Positions 33,801 to 44,794 are shown, counted from the first letter of the stretch. The stretch is 64,000 nt of DNA from Bursaphelenchus xylophilus (GCA_904066235.2 CAJFCV020000004.1:3658001-3722000), one strand, 5' to 3'. A program made the numbers and translations. Notes: generated by a model from the sequence alone, not told the origin.

Positions 33801-36800
33801 ACTTTTGGCCCTCCAACAGCTCCAAAAAGAACAACAGAGATTGGTGGAACAGCAACGAGAAGACGCCAAAAGACAAGAGGAGGCCAGAAAAGTCCTAGAA
33901 GAGCAAAAAAGAAGAGCTCAAGCCAACGATCAAGCCCGATTGCATCTGGAAAATGTCCAAAAACAGAGACTTCAGAACGTCAACCCAATGGCTGGTCTCC
34001 TAAGCCAACAAAAAGAGCTCACGAGAGAGATGAATCGCGATTCTGGAGCCATGAGAGGCATGCCGAAGCCGGCTGACACCTTAACTCAGCCAAATTTGCC
34101 GAAAGATTTGAGGATTTCCGGAGCTCAACAAGGAATTCCGCCAGAAATTGGCCCAAAACTTGACTTTTTGTCCCAGAAACCAGTCGAAAAACAACCCTTC
34201 GACTTTGCAGGCCTGAATTTGACCGCGGAAATGCAGAGAAACCTGAGCAACATGAACCAGGAGATGAACTTGCCATTCGGCGGAGAAAACCAAGCCTTGG
34301 TGAACTTCATCCAAAGCATGAATAAGAGCAGATTGGATGAGTTTCAAGCAAAGTCCATGCAGAAAATGGGAGATTCGTCGAGTTTCGGCGGACAAAAAGG
34401 AGCGCTCAATAGTCTGGTGGAACCGAAGAAGATGACGACTTCTCAAGACATTTTTGGTCGAAAAAACAGCCGAACAATGCCTCAAAATGCCTTTGGAAGC
34501 CAACAACAGCCCATGAACTCGCAGAAATTACCCGAAAAAGACGTTAGACTTGGCCAGACAAGCATCAAAGGCCTAAAATTGGTCCCACAAAGTCAGGCAA
34601 CGGCCAAAGTTCCAAGCCAAGAAGAAAAAAGGCCCGGAATGGCTGCGAATTTGATGGAAAAAGCGGAGAAAACGGCTCCGACCACAAAAACGGTCGATTT
34701 CCAAGCCCTGAAAAACATCCCGAAGCCGACAAAGCCAAGCCAAGAACAGAAACTTTCGAATATCCAGCTGACGAATAGTCGATTAAAAACTGCGATTGGG
34801 GATCTTCAACGGAATGCACAATCAAAACCCTTGTCCGGCGGATTGGTTGGCCGCAATTTGACGCTTCAACCGATGAATCCGGCGGAGAAATTGAAGTTCT
34901 CGTCGGATATTGCCCCACCGAAATTCCCCACGGTCCAACCGCTGGCTGGGAATGTCGCGGCGAAGAAAAAAGGCGATGATCACGATACTCCCACTGTGGT
35001 AGGTTCAATCTTGATTTTTGGGGCAAAATTTGAAGGAAAAATTATGCTACCTTAACAAAAAATTTTTTTGAAAAATTAATTTTTCTTTTTTTCCAGAGTT
35101 CCAATGCCCAAATGCCTCTGAAATGGCGAATGAAACGAGAACTCATCGCCGCTCCCGCCCCTCCAGCCCCATCTCCCTCCGTTGCGCCAGCAAACCCACC
35201 TCTCCCATCACTGAAATTGAAAATCGCCCTCCCGAAAAAAGACGAAGAATCGGATCGGAAAGAGCGAAAGAAGCTGAAGAAAGAGGAAAAAAGGAAGCTC
35301 AAGGAAGAGAAGAAGGAGAAAAAGAAGCACAAGAAGGAACCGGAGAATTTGGATTATTTCCAGGCCAACGATCAGCCAGGCCCTTCGAATTGGAACAACA
35401 ATGAAGCAAACGAGCAGAAACCCACTCCGATACAGTCAAATGGCGGCTTGAAACTAAAGATCCGACTTGGCCCCAAACCGGAGGAAGAGAAGAATTTGGG
35501 AAAATTAGAGAAGACGGAGGCAAATTTGGATTCATCGACCGGTCGAGTGGATAATGGAGTGGCAAAGCCAGCTGCTCCAGTTACATCTCAAGAATCACAG
35601 CTTGAACCAATACGACCATTGAAGATGAAAATTCGACTCCCGAAGCCGGAGCCTCCTCCAATGTTTGAGCCGGAAGAAGAAGGCCCACCCCAATTGGAAG
35701 CCCAAAAAGTCCCCAAATTGACCCTGAAATTCAAAAAAGAAAAGGGCGAAGAGCCGGAGGAAGAGCCGAAGAAGAAAAAGAAAAAGCACAAAAAACACAA
35801 ACGCCACCGATCCCAGAGTCCGTCGGACGAAAACGAACGCCCGGAAAAGATCCCCAAAATCAGAATCAAGGCGTTGGCACCCCCGCCCGAGCCGAAAGAA
35901 GAGAAGCCGACGCCGTCGACGAGTCAGAATCCCTTTGCAATCGAGGCATCAACTCCGCAGTTTAGTGATGTTGAAGGTAAATTTTTTTTTGAAAAATACT
36001 CGGATCTTGTTGAAACTGTGAGAAGAGTTAGGTGAAAATTTCCTATTTTTGAACCCAAGGTTGATAAACTTGCAACTTTTCATTTGGGACAGACCAGGTA
36101 TCTGGCCAATATTTATATCCAATGTTGCAAAATTGATTGACTGGCTAGCCAAGGGGTTACTCCGTGTTCACAACGGAGGATAGGTTGCTCATGACCAAGC
36201 TCGCGACATAGGTCGTGACCAAGGTCAAGGTGGTTGCCCAAAATTACCCGAAAACGGTTTCAATGTTGACTATGATCATCAGCACACCTTCTTTATGTTA
36301 GGTCTTCGCAAAGCTCACGATCTAGGTCGTGACCATAGTCAATGTGGTTGTGACCTGACCTAACTGAGATGCCAAAACCGTCTGAAACACACATCATGCT
36401 ACTAGTTGTTCCAGACGGCTTTGGTGCTTCATTTGGGTCAGGCCACAACCACACTGACAATGGTCACGACCTAGATCGTGAGCTCGGTGGCGATCCGACC
36501 TAAAGAAAGTGTCTTGACCATCACAGTGAAGCATTGAGACCGTTTTCATGTAATTTTGGACAACCACCTTGACCTCGGTCACGACCTAGGTTGCGAGCTT
36601 GGTCATGAGCGGCCTATCCTCCGTTATGAATACGGAGTAATCCCCTTGGCTAGCTAGTCAACCAATACTGCAACACTGGATATAAATATTGGCTCGATAC
36701 TCGGTCCACCCCAAATGAAATCTGTCCGAAATGAAGGCTAGCCGACAGTCTTTGCCATTTCTGGCAATTTTTCTCAATTTTAGCCATCCTTTTTTAGATT

Positions 36801-36859
36801 ACTCCGACGACGAACGTCTGTGCCACCTCTCCAGCAAACTTCTGACCAAACTCAAATGA
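24828..36859 (+). CDS. BICRA: GLTSCR1/BICRA-like protein (ncBAF chromatin-remodelling subunit), 2,060 aa
   Basis: BICRA and BICRAL are the GLTSCR1-domain subunits that define the non-canonical BAF remodeller and bind BRD9/BRD4. Exons: 24828-24859, 27851-28085, 28270-28845, 29127-29714, 30261-30587, 30761-31053, 31646-31794, 31878-32564, 32645-34998, 35097-35976, 36798-36859 (6,183 nt; all phases agree). The acidic start MADDFDEDINRDWFLDEDEY resembles the BICRA N-terminus. Residues about 90-680 are Gln-rich. The GLTSCR1 domain is at about 684-806: IACFFNVIKEK, SPFKGLADVFDRLLPFGLL, EEHLKHVDRELLRHQ, YLDAEYERRRFEADKKEAK, DLEGF. This matches the human order SPFxSxEDAxxRLLPYH ... VDEEFE ... EER..L..D. 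After it come an acidic Ser/Glu stretch (exon 8), a long Gln/Pro/Met-rich region with a Glu/Arg/Gln coiled-coil-like part (exon 9) and a Lys-rich tail (exon 10). Here the domain is central, not near the C-terminus. Exon 1 and the joining of exons 9-11 are inferred from frame. Confidence 0.85.
25261..25950. other. GC-rich block within BICRA-like intron 1
   Basis: GC content and CG frequency are visibly higher than in the rest of the intron, with several long overlapping open frames on both strands that show no protein signature. Possible alternative promoter or enhancer; not a recognised element. Confidence 0.35.
26285..27199. mobile_element. Rearranged Tc1/mariner-type element in BICRA-like intron 1
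   Basis: Termini CAGGGTGGTCCAGCTAAGTT and its inverse are flanked by TA (26283-26284, 27200-27201). The outer 300 bp on each side (about 26285-26590 and 26895-27199) are near-exact inverted copies, including coding sequence. The middle holds the transposase catalytic region and C-terminus. So the right arm is an inverted copy of the left, not the original 3' end. Confidence 0.85.
26505..26953 (+). pseudogene. Tc1/mariner-family transposase fragment
   Basis: The frame 26505-26813 reads REMMVNRAIPAIQ, then FQQDGAPP, then WPPRSPDLTPLDFSIWGFLK. These are the second and third catalytic Asp blocks of Tc1/mariner (DDE/D) transposases. After a frameshift near 26765, 26753-26953 continues with ELKRVIEEEVERVRQEQMRR, the usual C-terminal helix, before entering the inverted arm. 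The N-terminal HTH domains and the first catalytic Asp are absent. Not functional. Confidence 0.8.
29770..30185. repeat. Cluster of ten GCAC-N-GTGC palindromes in BICRA-like intron 4
   Basis: The 9-bp palindrome GCACNGTGC occurs ten times (about 29796, 29821, 29847, 29898, 29934, 29962, 29994, 30046, 30142, 30167) with all four centre bases. Part of this comes from a tandem duplication of about 140 bp (29790-29933 and 29934-30075) sharing GCAAGCTCCAAAAATCAGTC. Confidence 0.8.
31117..31555. mobile_element. Family D foldback element in BICRA-like intron 6
   Basis: TTTTGAGTTGGACGATTGGG at the left pairs with its inverse at the right. Arms are almost fully complementary around 31336. It makes up most of the intron (31054-31645) just before the GLTSCR1-domain exon. 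Fullest copy of family D here. Confidence 0.85.
36077..36721. repeat. Palindromic element (about 645 bp) in the last BICRA-like intron
   Basis: Arms of about 320 bp are inverted copies around 36399: CATTTGGG..., GGATATAAATATTGG, CCTTGGCTAGC and GGTCACGACCTAG with their inverses. The arms themselves contain repeated short palindromes of the form GGTCGTGACC. No coding capacity. Confidence 0.8.
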
Positions 36860-38121
36860 CCGAAACCCCTTGTTGAAGCGCGACCGATAGGAATAGGAAA
36901 AAAATAGTGTTGCCATTTTTATAATCTCTCAATTGTTTGTTAAAATTATTGTTTGTTTGTTGCCTCATTGCTCCGAAATCCCATCACATATGTCCATATT
37001 TATTTATGTTTATATATACCGCAAAAGTTTTTGTCGATTTTTCCTTGTTTTTTTTGTCAAATTTATATCCGATTTTCCATGGAATCTCACTTGAACGCGA
37101 ACTGTCTTGGACCAGATCTTGTAAATAATCATGTGGTCTTGAATTACATGCTAGTCAAATCTCTGTGTAGGACAACGACTTTTTTCGGCCTTAAAATGTA
37201 GATTATGTCCTTACAGTGACGGACCTGATCTAGTGGCAAAAAACGTAGCATTTTGCATCCGAGATGTATCAAAAAATGTAGCAAAATGTCTCCCTCTCCA
37301 ACTAAAAAAACTCCGTTTCGAAGGGTTTTCTCACAAAAAGAGCGCTTCCGAAATCGGAGTTTTTTTACTTGGACAAGGAGGTATTTTGCCACATTTTTGA
37401 TACTTCCCGGATGCAAAATGGTACGTTTTTTTGCTGTAACTGCAAGAATATGAAGACTCTTTAGCTAATAACTTGACAAATAATAGATGAAAATTTACAA
37501 AAATTGTAATGAGAATGCCTCTGTGCCTCAGAAAAAAATTTTTGTAAATTTCGATCCATTATTTCCCAAGTTATTGGCAAAAGAAACCTTCAAGGTTCGG
37601 CTGATCCTTTATTTTCGACAATTTCTACCTACAGAGGGCTCGTCACACAGAGATCTGACTCTACTAGTCTTGTAAGCCGAGATTTCGCGATTTGTCGTCT
37701 CAGTATTGCCTTTTACGCGCAGATCCGGCTCGATCTTCCTCCAAGACCGGGTCGCCGTCCGCTCAAAAATGTACCTCCCAGTGCCATTACCGTAAACTTA
37801 TCGTCATACAATTCTATACACACGAGAATCATCACGCTTTCCTCTGCTCCATGTAATCGAATCTGACCCCCCTCTCTCTCCAATATGTTGATTCGTATTT
37901 TTTTGCGCCGAATTTCATACGGGATTATATTTAATTCTAATTAAATCGAATATCATCAAAACTTGTTAATCATGTTCTCAAAATAAAATGGATTATACTT
38001 CTGGAAGAGAGGACGTTTTTTAAGAATTCATTTCGCTGACAAGTCTTGGAGAGTTTTTATTTTTTGGCTGAAATTTTTTTACTGTCCAATTTTGGCCGAC
38101 AAATTTTTGGGCAAACAAAAA
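36860..38121. other. Intergenic after the BICRA-like gene
   Basis: It holds the 3' UTR of the BICRA-like gene (no clean AATAAA near the stop; AAAATAAAATGG at about 37980 is far away), a family B copy and a foldback remnant near 37440-37600 (TTATTTCCCAAGTTATTGGC). No gene recognised. Confidence 0.4.
37214..37434. mobile_element. Family B MITE, right end truncated
   Basis: Left end TTACAGTGACGGACCTGATC is complete. The right half matches down to GGTACGTTTTTTTGCTG and then diverges before the terminus. Confidence 0.75.
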
Positions 38122-38312
38122 AATGACAACTTCATCTCCTGGTACATGTTGCTCAGGTTTCTTTGCATTTCAGCGGTCAAATTCAGGCCTGCAAAGTCGA
38201 AGGGTTGTTTTCGACTGGTTTCTGGGACAAAAAGTCAAGTTTTGGTCCCATTTCTGGCGGAATTCCTTGTTGAGCACCGGAAATCCTCAAATCTTTGGGC
38301 AAATTTGGCTGA
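38122..38312 (-). pseudogene. Inverted duplicate of a piece of BICRA-like exon 9
   Basis: The minus strand of this 191-bp segment matches 34086-34276 of exon 9 with only about a dozen differences by eye. Examples of shared blocks are AAAGATTTGAGGATTTCCGG, GACTTTTTGTCCCAGAAACC and GACTTTGCAGGCCTGAATTT. There are no introns within the copied piece, so DNA-level and RNA-level copying cannot be distinguished. Its downstream edge coincides with the first base of a family E element. Confidence 0.85.
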
Positions 38313-38757
38313 CAGGGGAAGTACCCCAAGTGCGATGCTCAGATTTTGTTGAAACTTGGCACAGATTTAAAATATTTTTTTCTAAAATATATGCGAGAAT
38401 CCTAACTCGCGCTTTGCAGAAACAACCGAGATTTTTAGATCGAAAGTCGGCGAAAATTTAGGACTTTTTGCCGAAATTCAAAAAGTTGCATACCGATTTC
38501 TACCGTAAAGGGTAATCTTTCCACAAAAAATCAATTTTTTCCTCACGAAACTGCCAAAGTTATGGCCAAAAAGCGTTTTTCTCTCTGACCTCTCTACGCA
38601 TTGGGCGTACTCTCTCCGCGGCAAAGATCGTTCAATATCTCGGTGGCGCTTGAAAAGCGCGAGCTAAAACTTTCAGGAATTGATATTTAGTTGATGCCCG
38701 ACGTGTGCGAAAAATTTAAAGAAAATCTGAGCGTCGCACTTGGGGTACTTCCCGTGT
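38312..38757. mobile_element. Family E element, both termini present
   Basis: Left ACAGGGGAAGTACCCCAAGT and right ACTTGGGGTACTTCCCGTGT enclose about 445 bp of E interior. It starts exactly where the duplicated exon fragment ends. Confidence 0.85.
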
Positions 38758-39075
38758 GAGTTAGAGTCTCAGCCGGCTGACGTTCTGAAGTCTCTGTTTT
38801 TGGACCTTTTCGAGATGCTGATTCCGGGTCATAAGTTGACATTTACTGTTTCATAATTGCCAAAGGAAATAATTAACATTACAATAAAGAGAGCAGTTTT
38901 CAACGGAAATGCCGACGCTTTTATAACTTCCTATTTCAAACAAAATGTTAATTTAAAAAGTTTCAAAGTTCTCTGGGTCTTTATACAACCAGACACGGAC
39001 CACATGGTTGTTTATTTATTCCTGTCCACTTTTGGGCCGACAATTTATTTTTGAAAGTAAAGATTTTTCACAAAA

Positions 39076-41445
39076 ATGGCCAGGATGTTAACTAATCGAA
39101 TGCTAATTCTATTTTTGTCATTATGCGTCGCAGCCAGTCATGTGGCCAAGAAGCATAAACACTACGACGTTAAGAAGCTCGAACTCTCCAAGGATTCAAA
39201 GCTTTGGGTGGGAAAAACGGTTACAATTATGAGCTTCAACACTTGGAATATGGCCAAGGGAATAGTGGACGGCTTAAACAAGATCGCGAAGCATATTTTG
39301 ATTAATAATCCGGACATTGTGGGATTGCAGGTGAGTTTTGCCAAGAGCTGTTTTATAGGAGGCTTGTTTGAAGTTAATTATGTCACGGCGCTACGACTTT
39401 TCGAGTCAGCGACAGTTTGGGCCAACAATTCTATAGATTACGCCCGCTTATCGTTGCATGGGGGAGGCTTGGAAAACGCTACGTTAGTAGAAATAATGGT
39501 ATTTATCGAGTTCCAGGATAGCTTATCATCTATTTTGAGGTATTTTCCATGTACTCACATCATTAATATTAAGATAAAAGTTACGGATCCTCGTTGTTTG
39601 CCGCAAAATTTGTTCTTTTGTATGTCACGGTAACTCAAAAAAAAAAGAAGAAGAAAACGAATGTTAATATTAGCTGAAATTAGAAAAGTGCACATATTGG
39701 AAGTCTTCGCCAAGTCTCGCCTTTGCTGAGCGTTCGCCGACCATCCAGTGGCTTTGCCAGGCTTCGTATGCACTTCCTATAACCTTTTTTGGGTACACGC
39801 CTGATCTATGCATCTTGTCGATAGATTTTTTGTTGACCTGAACTGCCAGCGACCCAAAAAGTCGGGACGCGGTGCGACAACCAGTTTGCAGAGATATTTG
39901 TTAATTTCAGTCAAATAGTCTCCATCGTTTCTGCGAAACTCAAGGTAGAAGTATTGCAAAATTGCGTCGAAAACAATATCCAAAATTCGCTTATCTTTAC
40001 TTTAATCTTTGTATAAATCCGAAGAATTTTTTGTTCCCTTTCAGGAAGTCCGCCATCACGATGAAATTCGACAAGTTACAGAATCTCTGAACAAGAATGA
40101 TACTCAAACTTGGTCATACGTCTATGTTCCCGGTGAAGACACGGGCATTATCACAAGGCATACTGTAAGTCTCAAGCTTGAAGCAAAACTTGACTTGACT
40201 TGGATTACGATTGAAGAGCCTTACTTTATTTTATAGATCAATGTCAGCTCGATTTCAAACCTAACGGCCGGGATAGGAGCGCAGATCCTTTTGGACAATA
40301 AACGGAAGATAACCTTGTATTCAATGCATCTGGACTACACGCTGTATGGGCCGTATGCGCTCGCCTTCCGGACGTTTAATAATCTGTCCGTTGTGGATCA
40401 TGCTGAATGCCATCCGGGTTACTGTAAGTGAACGGCAAGGTTGTGCAAACCAAGTTTTCGGCATTGAAAACCATGAGAATCAATCTATTCCAGGTCGATG
40501 TTCCAACATCAAAGAACTGGTAACGAGCGAGCATTTCAAGGCGGCGTTGGCACGATCGAAAACGGAGCCGTTGTTCGTTGTTGGCGACTTTAATGCGCCT
40601 TCTCATCTCGACTACACGCAGGAAACTCTGTAAGATTTGGCTTACAGAATGCATACTCCAAGAAGTTTAAGCCGTATTTAAACTTCGAAGTCCTTAAAAC
40701 GGCCTTCGCCGGTAATAAAGTCTCCACTGAGCCTTCGCCGATGTGTGGAATATCCGCCAAGCTACCGAGACTAACAGATTATGTCCTGCTAGCTGTGGCA
40801 GACCTAATTTTATTCGTAGTAGGAAGTCGGAGAGGTGTAATTTTCAAAAAAGACATCAAATGTCTCCGCCGAAAAATGGTCTCTCCGCCGAGAGAAGAAA
40901 AAATTCTTTTGCAAACACACGATTTCGAATTTCAAATACGGCTCAAACTTCTTGGATGGCTGCAAACAGCACAAAGATACAAGCCAAATATTTTTACAAA
41001 ATTTCTTAAAATACCCAATACTGTACGTAAAATTTCATCAAAATCTCAGCGTTGTGCTTCAAGAACTCCTCCCTGAAAGATCTCCCATCCTATCATCATC
41101 ATTTTCAGTCCTCGTCGTGGCTTTGTTTACAACTGGCCGGCCACTTTTATCCTTCAAAATGCAAGTGGACTTGTTGACTCCTTCCGCGAACTCTATCCGG
41201 ACCCCGTCAAATATCCGGGAGAGTCGTGGTCGACGGTCAACGAATTCCACACCTTTGGCGACTGGGAGTACGTTATACCGGAACCTCAGGACAGGATCGA
41301 CTTCATCTTCTATAAAAGTAGTGGGCTGAAAACAGTGGCCAGTGGAAGGTATGCGGGCGATTTCAAACCCTATCCGGCCGATCCGTCGCTCAACGATTGG
41401 CCATCAGACCATTATGCTTATGTCTCCACATTTAAAGGATTTTGA
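39076..41445 (+). CDS. Secreted endonuclease/exonuclease/phosphatase-fold hydrolase
   Basis: Members of this fold cleave phosphodiesters in nucleic acids, phosphoinositides or sphingomyelin using divalent metal. Exons: 39076-39330, 40045-40164, 40237-40423, 40494-40629, 41109-41445 (1,035 nt, 344 aa; phases agree). Residues 1-22 are a hydrophobic signal peptide (RMLILFLSLCVAASHVA). Fold motifs in order: TIMSFNTWNM (about 50-60), NPDIVGLQEVR with the metal-binding Glu at about 86 (split by intron 1), LYSMHLDY, FVVGDFNAPSH (about 219-229), DRIDFIFYKSS, and the terminal catalytic SDHYAYV. All key residues are present and the length is normal, so it should be active. Secretion suggests an extracellular nuclease or phosphodiesterase; the substrate is not decided by sequence. 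Intron 1 contains a family C element. Confidence 0.88.
39388..39866. mobile_element. Family C element, full length, in EEP-gene intron 1
   Basis: Left CTACGACTTTTCGAGTCAGC and right CCAGCGACCCAAAAAGTCG are inverted. The interior carries all C blocks. A low-complexity A/G run (AAAAAAAAAAGAAGAAGAAA) replaces a few bases at about 39638. Confidence 0.8.
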
Positions 41446-41470
41446 AGAGTAATAAACAATTTGTTTCGGG

Positions 41471-41936
41471 CCACGAGTTTTCTGGTCGACGACGGTTCGG
41501 GTCGACACAAAATCGATCGATACGGGGTGTAGAGCAGGTGGATGGCCAAAAAAAGTTGTAGGAAGTGCCTACGAGGCCTTACAAAGCCGTGGGATGGTCG
41601 GTGGACGCTCGGCGAAGGCTCGGCGAAGGCTCGACAGCAACTTGGCGGTGACTTGCGATATGTCAAATGTTTCTAATTTTAGCTGTTACTGGTTAGTTTT
41701 CTTTACACTGAGTTATTGTAAAATATAAAAGACCAAAATTTATGGCAAAAAACGAAGATCAGTTACTTTTATCTAGATATTATTGATGTGACTACATGAA
41801 AAAATACCTCAAAATAGGTGATAAGATATCTTAGCCCCCGACCAATCTTATTATTTCTACTAACAAAGCCTTGTCCTAGTCTCTCTCATGCTTACAACGA
41901 CGAACCAACGCAATCGATAGTATCGTTGACATCCGT
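41471..41936. mobile_element. Family C element just downstream of the EEP gene
   Basis: Opposite orientation to the copy in that gene's intron. Left end GTCGACGACGGTTCGGGTC, interior blocks in order, right end degraded (GATAGTATCGTTGAC). It begins 26 bp after the stop codon, so it probably contributes to the 3' UTR. Confidence 0.75.
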
Positions 41937-42084
41937 AATATGATGGTTATAAAATTAATATAGCTCACAGATTTTGAAGGAACTTGGGTTCAGTCAAGAT
42001 GAAATCCCTGGAAGATGTATGCAGTTTGTTTGTTGAGATGGTCGTTTGCAGAAATCATTGAAGTTTTTGTATCGAAAATTTTGA

Positions 42085-42676
42085 CAAGGAAAGTACTTTT
42101 ATGGGGGCTCCTACTTTTTGACGGGACATATCTCAAACAATCAGAAAAAATACGCTGATCAAGGATATATAAATCTTAGCTGCCCATTTTAGGTTTTTAG
42201 GGGTGAAAATGCCCAAAAACTCGCTTAATTTCCCTACAAAAAGCGCAGGCATTCGAAACGATAAAAAGCGCAGTCGGTCTCTTCCTTCGGAAGAGAGCGG
42301 TGTGGCCGAGTGGTTAGTGCCGTAGTCTGGGAATCAAGAGGGGAACGCCGCACGGGTTCGATTTCCCTTTTGGGCCGAATCAACTTTTTTTGAAGTTGAA
42401 GGTCGGAAAAATAAATTTTTGTGCCAAGACTGATTTATTACGTCTTAGAAACTCAATAAACATCATTTTAAGCCAAAATAAAAATTGTAAACCTGTGAAA
42501 AATTAAGCGAAAAGGGGTTCATATAGGACTTTAAGTCAACTTCCGATTGAGTTTTCACCCCTAAAAACCTAAAATGGGCAGCTAAGATTTATATATCCTT
42601 GATCAGCACATTTTTTCTGATTTTTTGAGATATGTCCCGTCAAAAAGTAGGAGCCCCCATAAAAGTACTTTCCTTG
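42085..42676. mobile_element. Family A element carrying a tRNA-derived module
   Basis: Ends CAAGGAAAGTACTTTTATGG and its inverse ...AAAAGTACTTTCCTTG, with TGA on both outer sides. The arms also match further in (AGCTGCCCATTTTAGG and inverse; GACGGGACATATCTCA and inverse). The unpaired centre contains a tRNA-like sequence at 42296-42375. Confidence 0.8.
42296..42375 (+). pseudogene. tRNA-Ser/Leu-like module (not a functional tRNA)
   Basis: A perfect A-box region TGGCCGAGTGG (42303-42313) and a B-box GGTTCGATTTC (about 42355) are spaced as in a class II tRNA such as tRNA-Ser. The acceptor, anticodon and T stems do not pair properly, so it is a tRNA-derived relic. It might still bind RNA polymerase III factors. 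Confidence 0.7.
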
Positions 42677-43721
42677 TGAGAAATTTTCAAAAATTTGAGA
42701 AAACTTTTCATGCCTAGCCTCTAGCTCGTCGATCAGAACGAAGTTGTTTTCCCGCCGTATGCTCTTATCGTCAGGTTCTGCAACGTGAAAGATTATTCTT
42801 CCCCCAAGATTAGCATGCCCTTTTTACCCATCGATTTTACCTTTTCATTCAAAGTATGTACTGCAAAAAAGTCGATATTTTGATAAAAAAAATCTTGATG
42901 ATTCCATCAAAGTGCGAGTTAAAAATCTTGCATATGACATAGATAAGGCTGTTTGGGGCCAGAAATTTACAATGCCCTTATATAGTCATTGTAAATCGTG
43001 CCTTCAGCCCTTCCCATCGAAACCCACAACTCCTCAAACACCATGTTTTCCGTGGTTTGTTACATAACGCGTAGGGCTGTGAGGAATTTCTGGAGCGCGT
43101 TCAACACACGCCGCAAACCGGTCGGCGAGTTTTGATCGGCATTAAAAAATGAGCCAAGTGTTTGCGAACGAGTTGTGGCGTCATCGGCGATGTGTTCCTC
43201 TAACCGAGTTTCTTTCGCCTCGGGGCGTCAGTTACAAAAAAACACAACACCTCCCGAGCTGTCGGGGAGGATTTTTTTGATTTCCCTCGGACAGCTGGCA
43301 GAGTGATAGTTTTGGTTTTTTTTTCAACTTTTTGATAAGGGATTTTTCGAAGTGGACTTTGGAATTTGGTTAGCAGCCCCTTTTATGAGTAATCTTTTGA
43401 AGGGTGATGAAATTGGGGCCAAACTACGATTAATAATTAGTGATTGTGAGACATCTGCGAGAACTTTGCGATATGATTTGTATAAAAAACTCGACAGTTT
43501 TAGGTCAAACATTCAAAAAGTTTTTTTTTGAACTTTTGATTTGCGGTTATAAGTGGGACTGCTAACGAAATTCAGAAAGACATGGCCGGAATACGTCGTA
43601 TATCTGACTGTCTATCTTGACGTCGCGACATTTGCGGACATTGATTTTATGGGCCATGCATGGGCATTGCTTTTTTCTCAAGATCTGCCTCTTACCGCGA
43701 AGTGAAGCCTAGGCTCTCTTA
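42677..43721. other. Intergenic, no gene recognised
   Basis: 43040-43270 is less AT-rich and includes an imperfect hairpin (CCTCCCGAGC / GGGGAGG) followed by T-rich sequence, without a gene attached. The rest is AT-rich. Confidence 0.35.
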
Positions 43722-44451
43722 CTAGGGAAGTGTACAAACGAACCCTCACCAAATGGCAAGTGTTGTACACCATTGGAAAGCCCTTGAAAAATGATGAAAG
43801 GTACCATTTTCATTTTTTGCAGAATGCCTCAGGGCAAAAAATTATAAACGGTTGATTTGTCCCTTAAGTAGTTACAATATCTGCTGTGGCGCAAAATTAA
43901 TCTTATTTCAAAACGCTAAATGGTAAATATTGCTACTAGGTTGGCCTAAGAATCATTATGGAGCTTGGCGCGTGCCAGTAAAACCATTTTACATATGATA
44001 TTTACTGGTTTTAAACAGCCATAACGTGAAAAAACACTTTTCACTTTTTTTAATTTTGAAAAACATGTAAGTTTGATGGTTTTAACCGTAATCGACCGTT
44101 TTCTAGAAAAATTAAAGCGTTTGTAAAAGCTTAATTCAAATATTATCCTAACTGTAAGAACGCAAAATGTTTTTGCCCAAGCTGGGAATCGAACCTAGGT
44201 TGGTTTGGCTTATCAGCCTGCTCAGCAACCACTGCACTATTGAAGCAACCCTCTTCGAGAATTTTTTCCTGCCCAAGAGAAAAAAAGATTTTTGTTGCGA
44301 AATTACCTAAAAATAATGAAATTTACAGTATGTCGTCGCGGAAAGGCATTCTGCAAAAAATGAAAATGGTATCTTGCACCATTTTTCAAGGGCTTTCCAA
44401 TGGTGTATATCACTTGCCATTTGGTGAGGGTTCGTTTGTACACTTCCCTAG
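43722..44451. mobile_element. Inverted-repeat element with long termini and a tRNA-like interior
   Basis: Termini CTAGGGAAGTGTACAAACGA and its inverse extend for about 120 bp each (shared CACCAAATGGCAAGTG, CCATTGGAAAGCCCTTGAAA, TTTGCAGAATGCC). TTA/TAC flanks are compatible with a TA target. The unique middle (about 43845-44335) has a tRNA-like sequence near its right side. Confidence 0.8.
44176..44252 (-). pseudogene. tRNA-like module on the minus strand
   Basis: Minus strand: an A-box-like TAGTGCAGTGGT, then a perfect B-box GGTTCGATTCC (44195-44185). Pairing of the anticodon and acceptor stems is poor. Different in sequence from the modules in family A, so an independent tRNA-derived acquisition. 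Confidence 0.65.
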
Positions 44452-44523
44452 TTAGGCTACTTCTAACTATATATGTCTCTGGGTTGCTTGGGCGTTCGTT
44501 CGAAAAAATGTGGCTTCGGAGAG

Positions 44524-44794
44524 CGACGATTGGGGAAAAGACGATTGTTGAAAGTGAAAAGTATAATATTATTTTTCTTCGACGCAAGTGTCGAAATTAG
44601 GATAATCGATGGCGCTGATTTCGAAAATGACATGCATTTTTTTATCGTTACTTTTTTCCCTAAGCAGTATTGTAAAGTAGTGATTTTTTGACCGTTTTCG
44701 AAATCAGCGCCGTGAGTTATCCTAATTTCCACACTTGCATCGAAGAAAGGTAATACTTTTCACTTTCAACAATCGTCTTTTTCCCCAATTGTCG
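44524..44794. mobile_element. Family D foldback, short copy
   Basis: CGACGATTGGGGAAAAGACG and the inverse ending ...CCCCAATTGTCG; about 270 bp, with part of the centre deleted relative to the copies at 12.9 and 31.1 kb. Confidence 0.8.

Noticed and set aside
42296..42375. Functional tRNA-Ser or tRNA-Leu gene
   Set aside because: A and B boxes are good, but the acceptor, anticodon and T stems fail to pair, so it was kept only as a tRNA-derived pseudogene.
43255..43275. Bacterial-style terminator hairpin with T run
   Set aside because: The hairpin is imperfect, and intrinsic terminators are not expected in nematode nuclear DNA; no gene precedes it.
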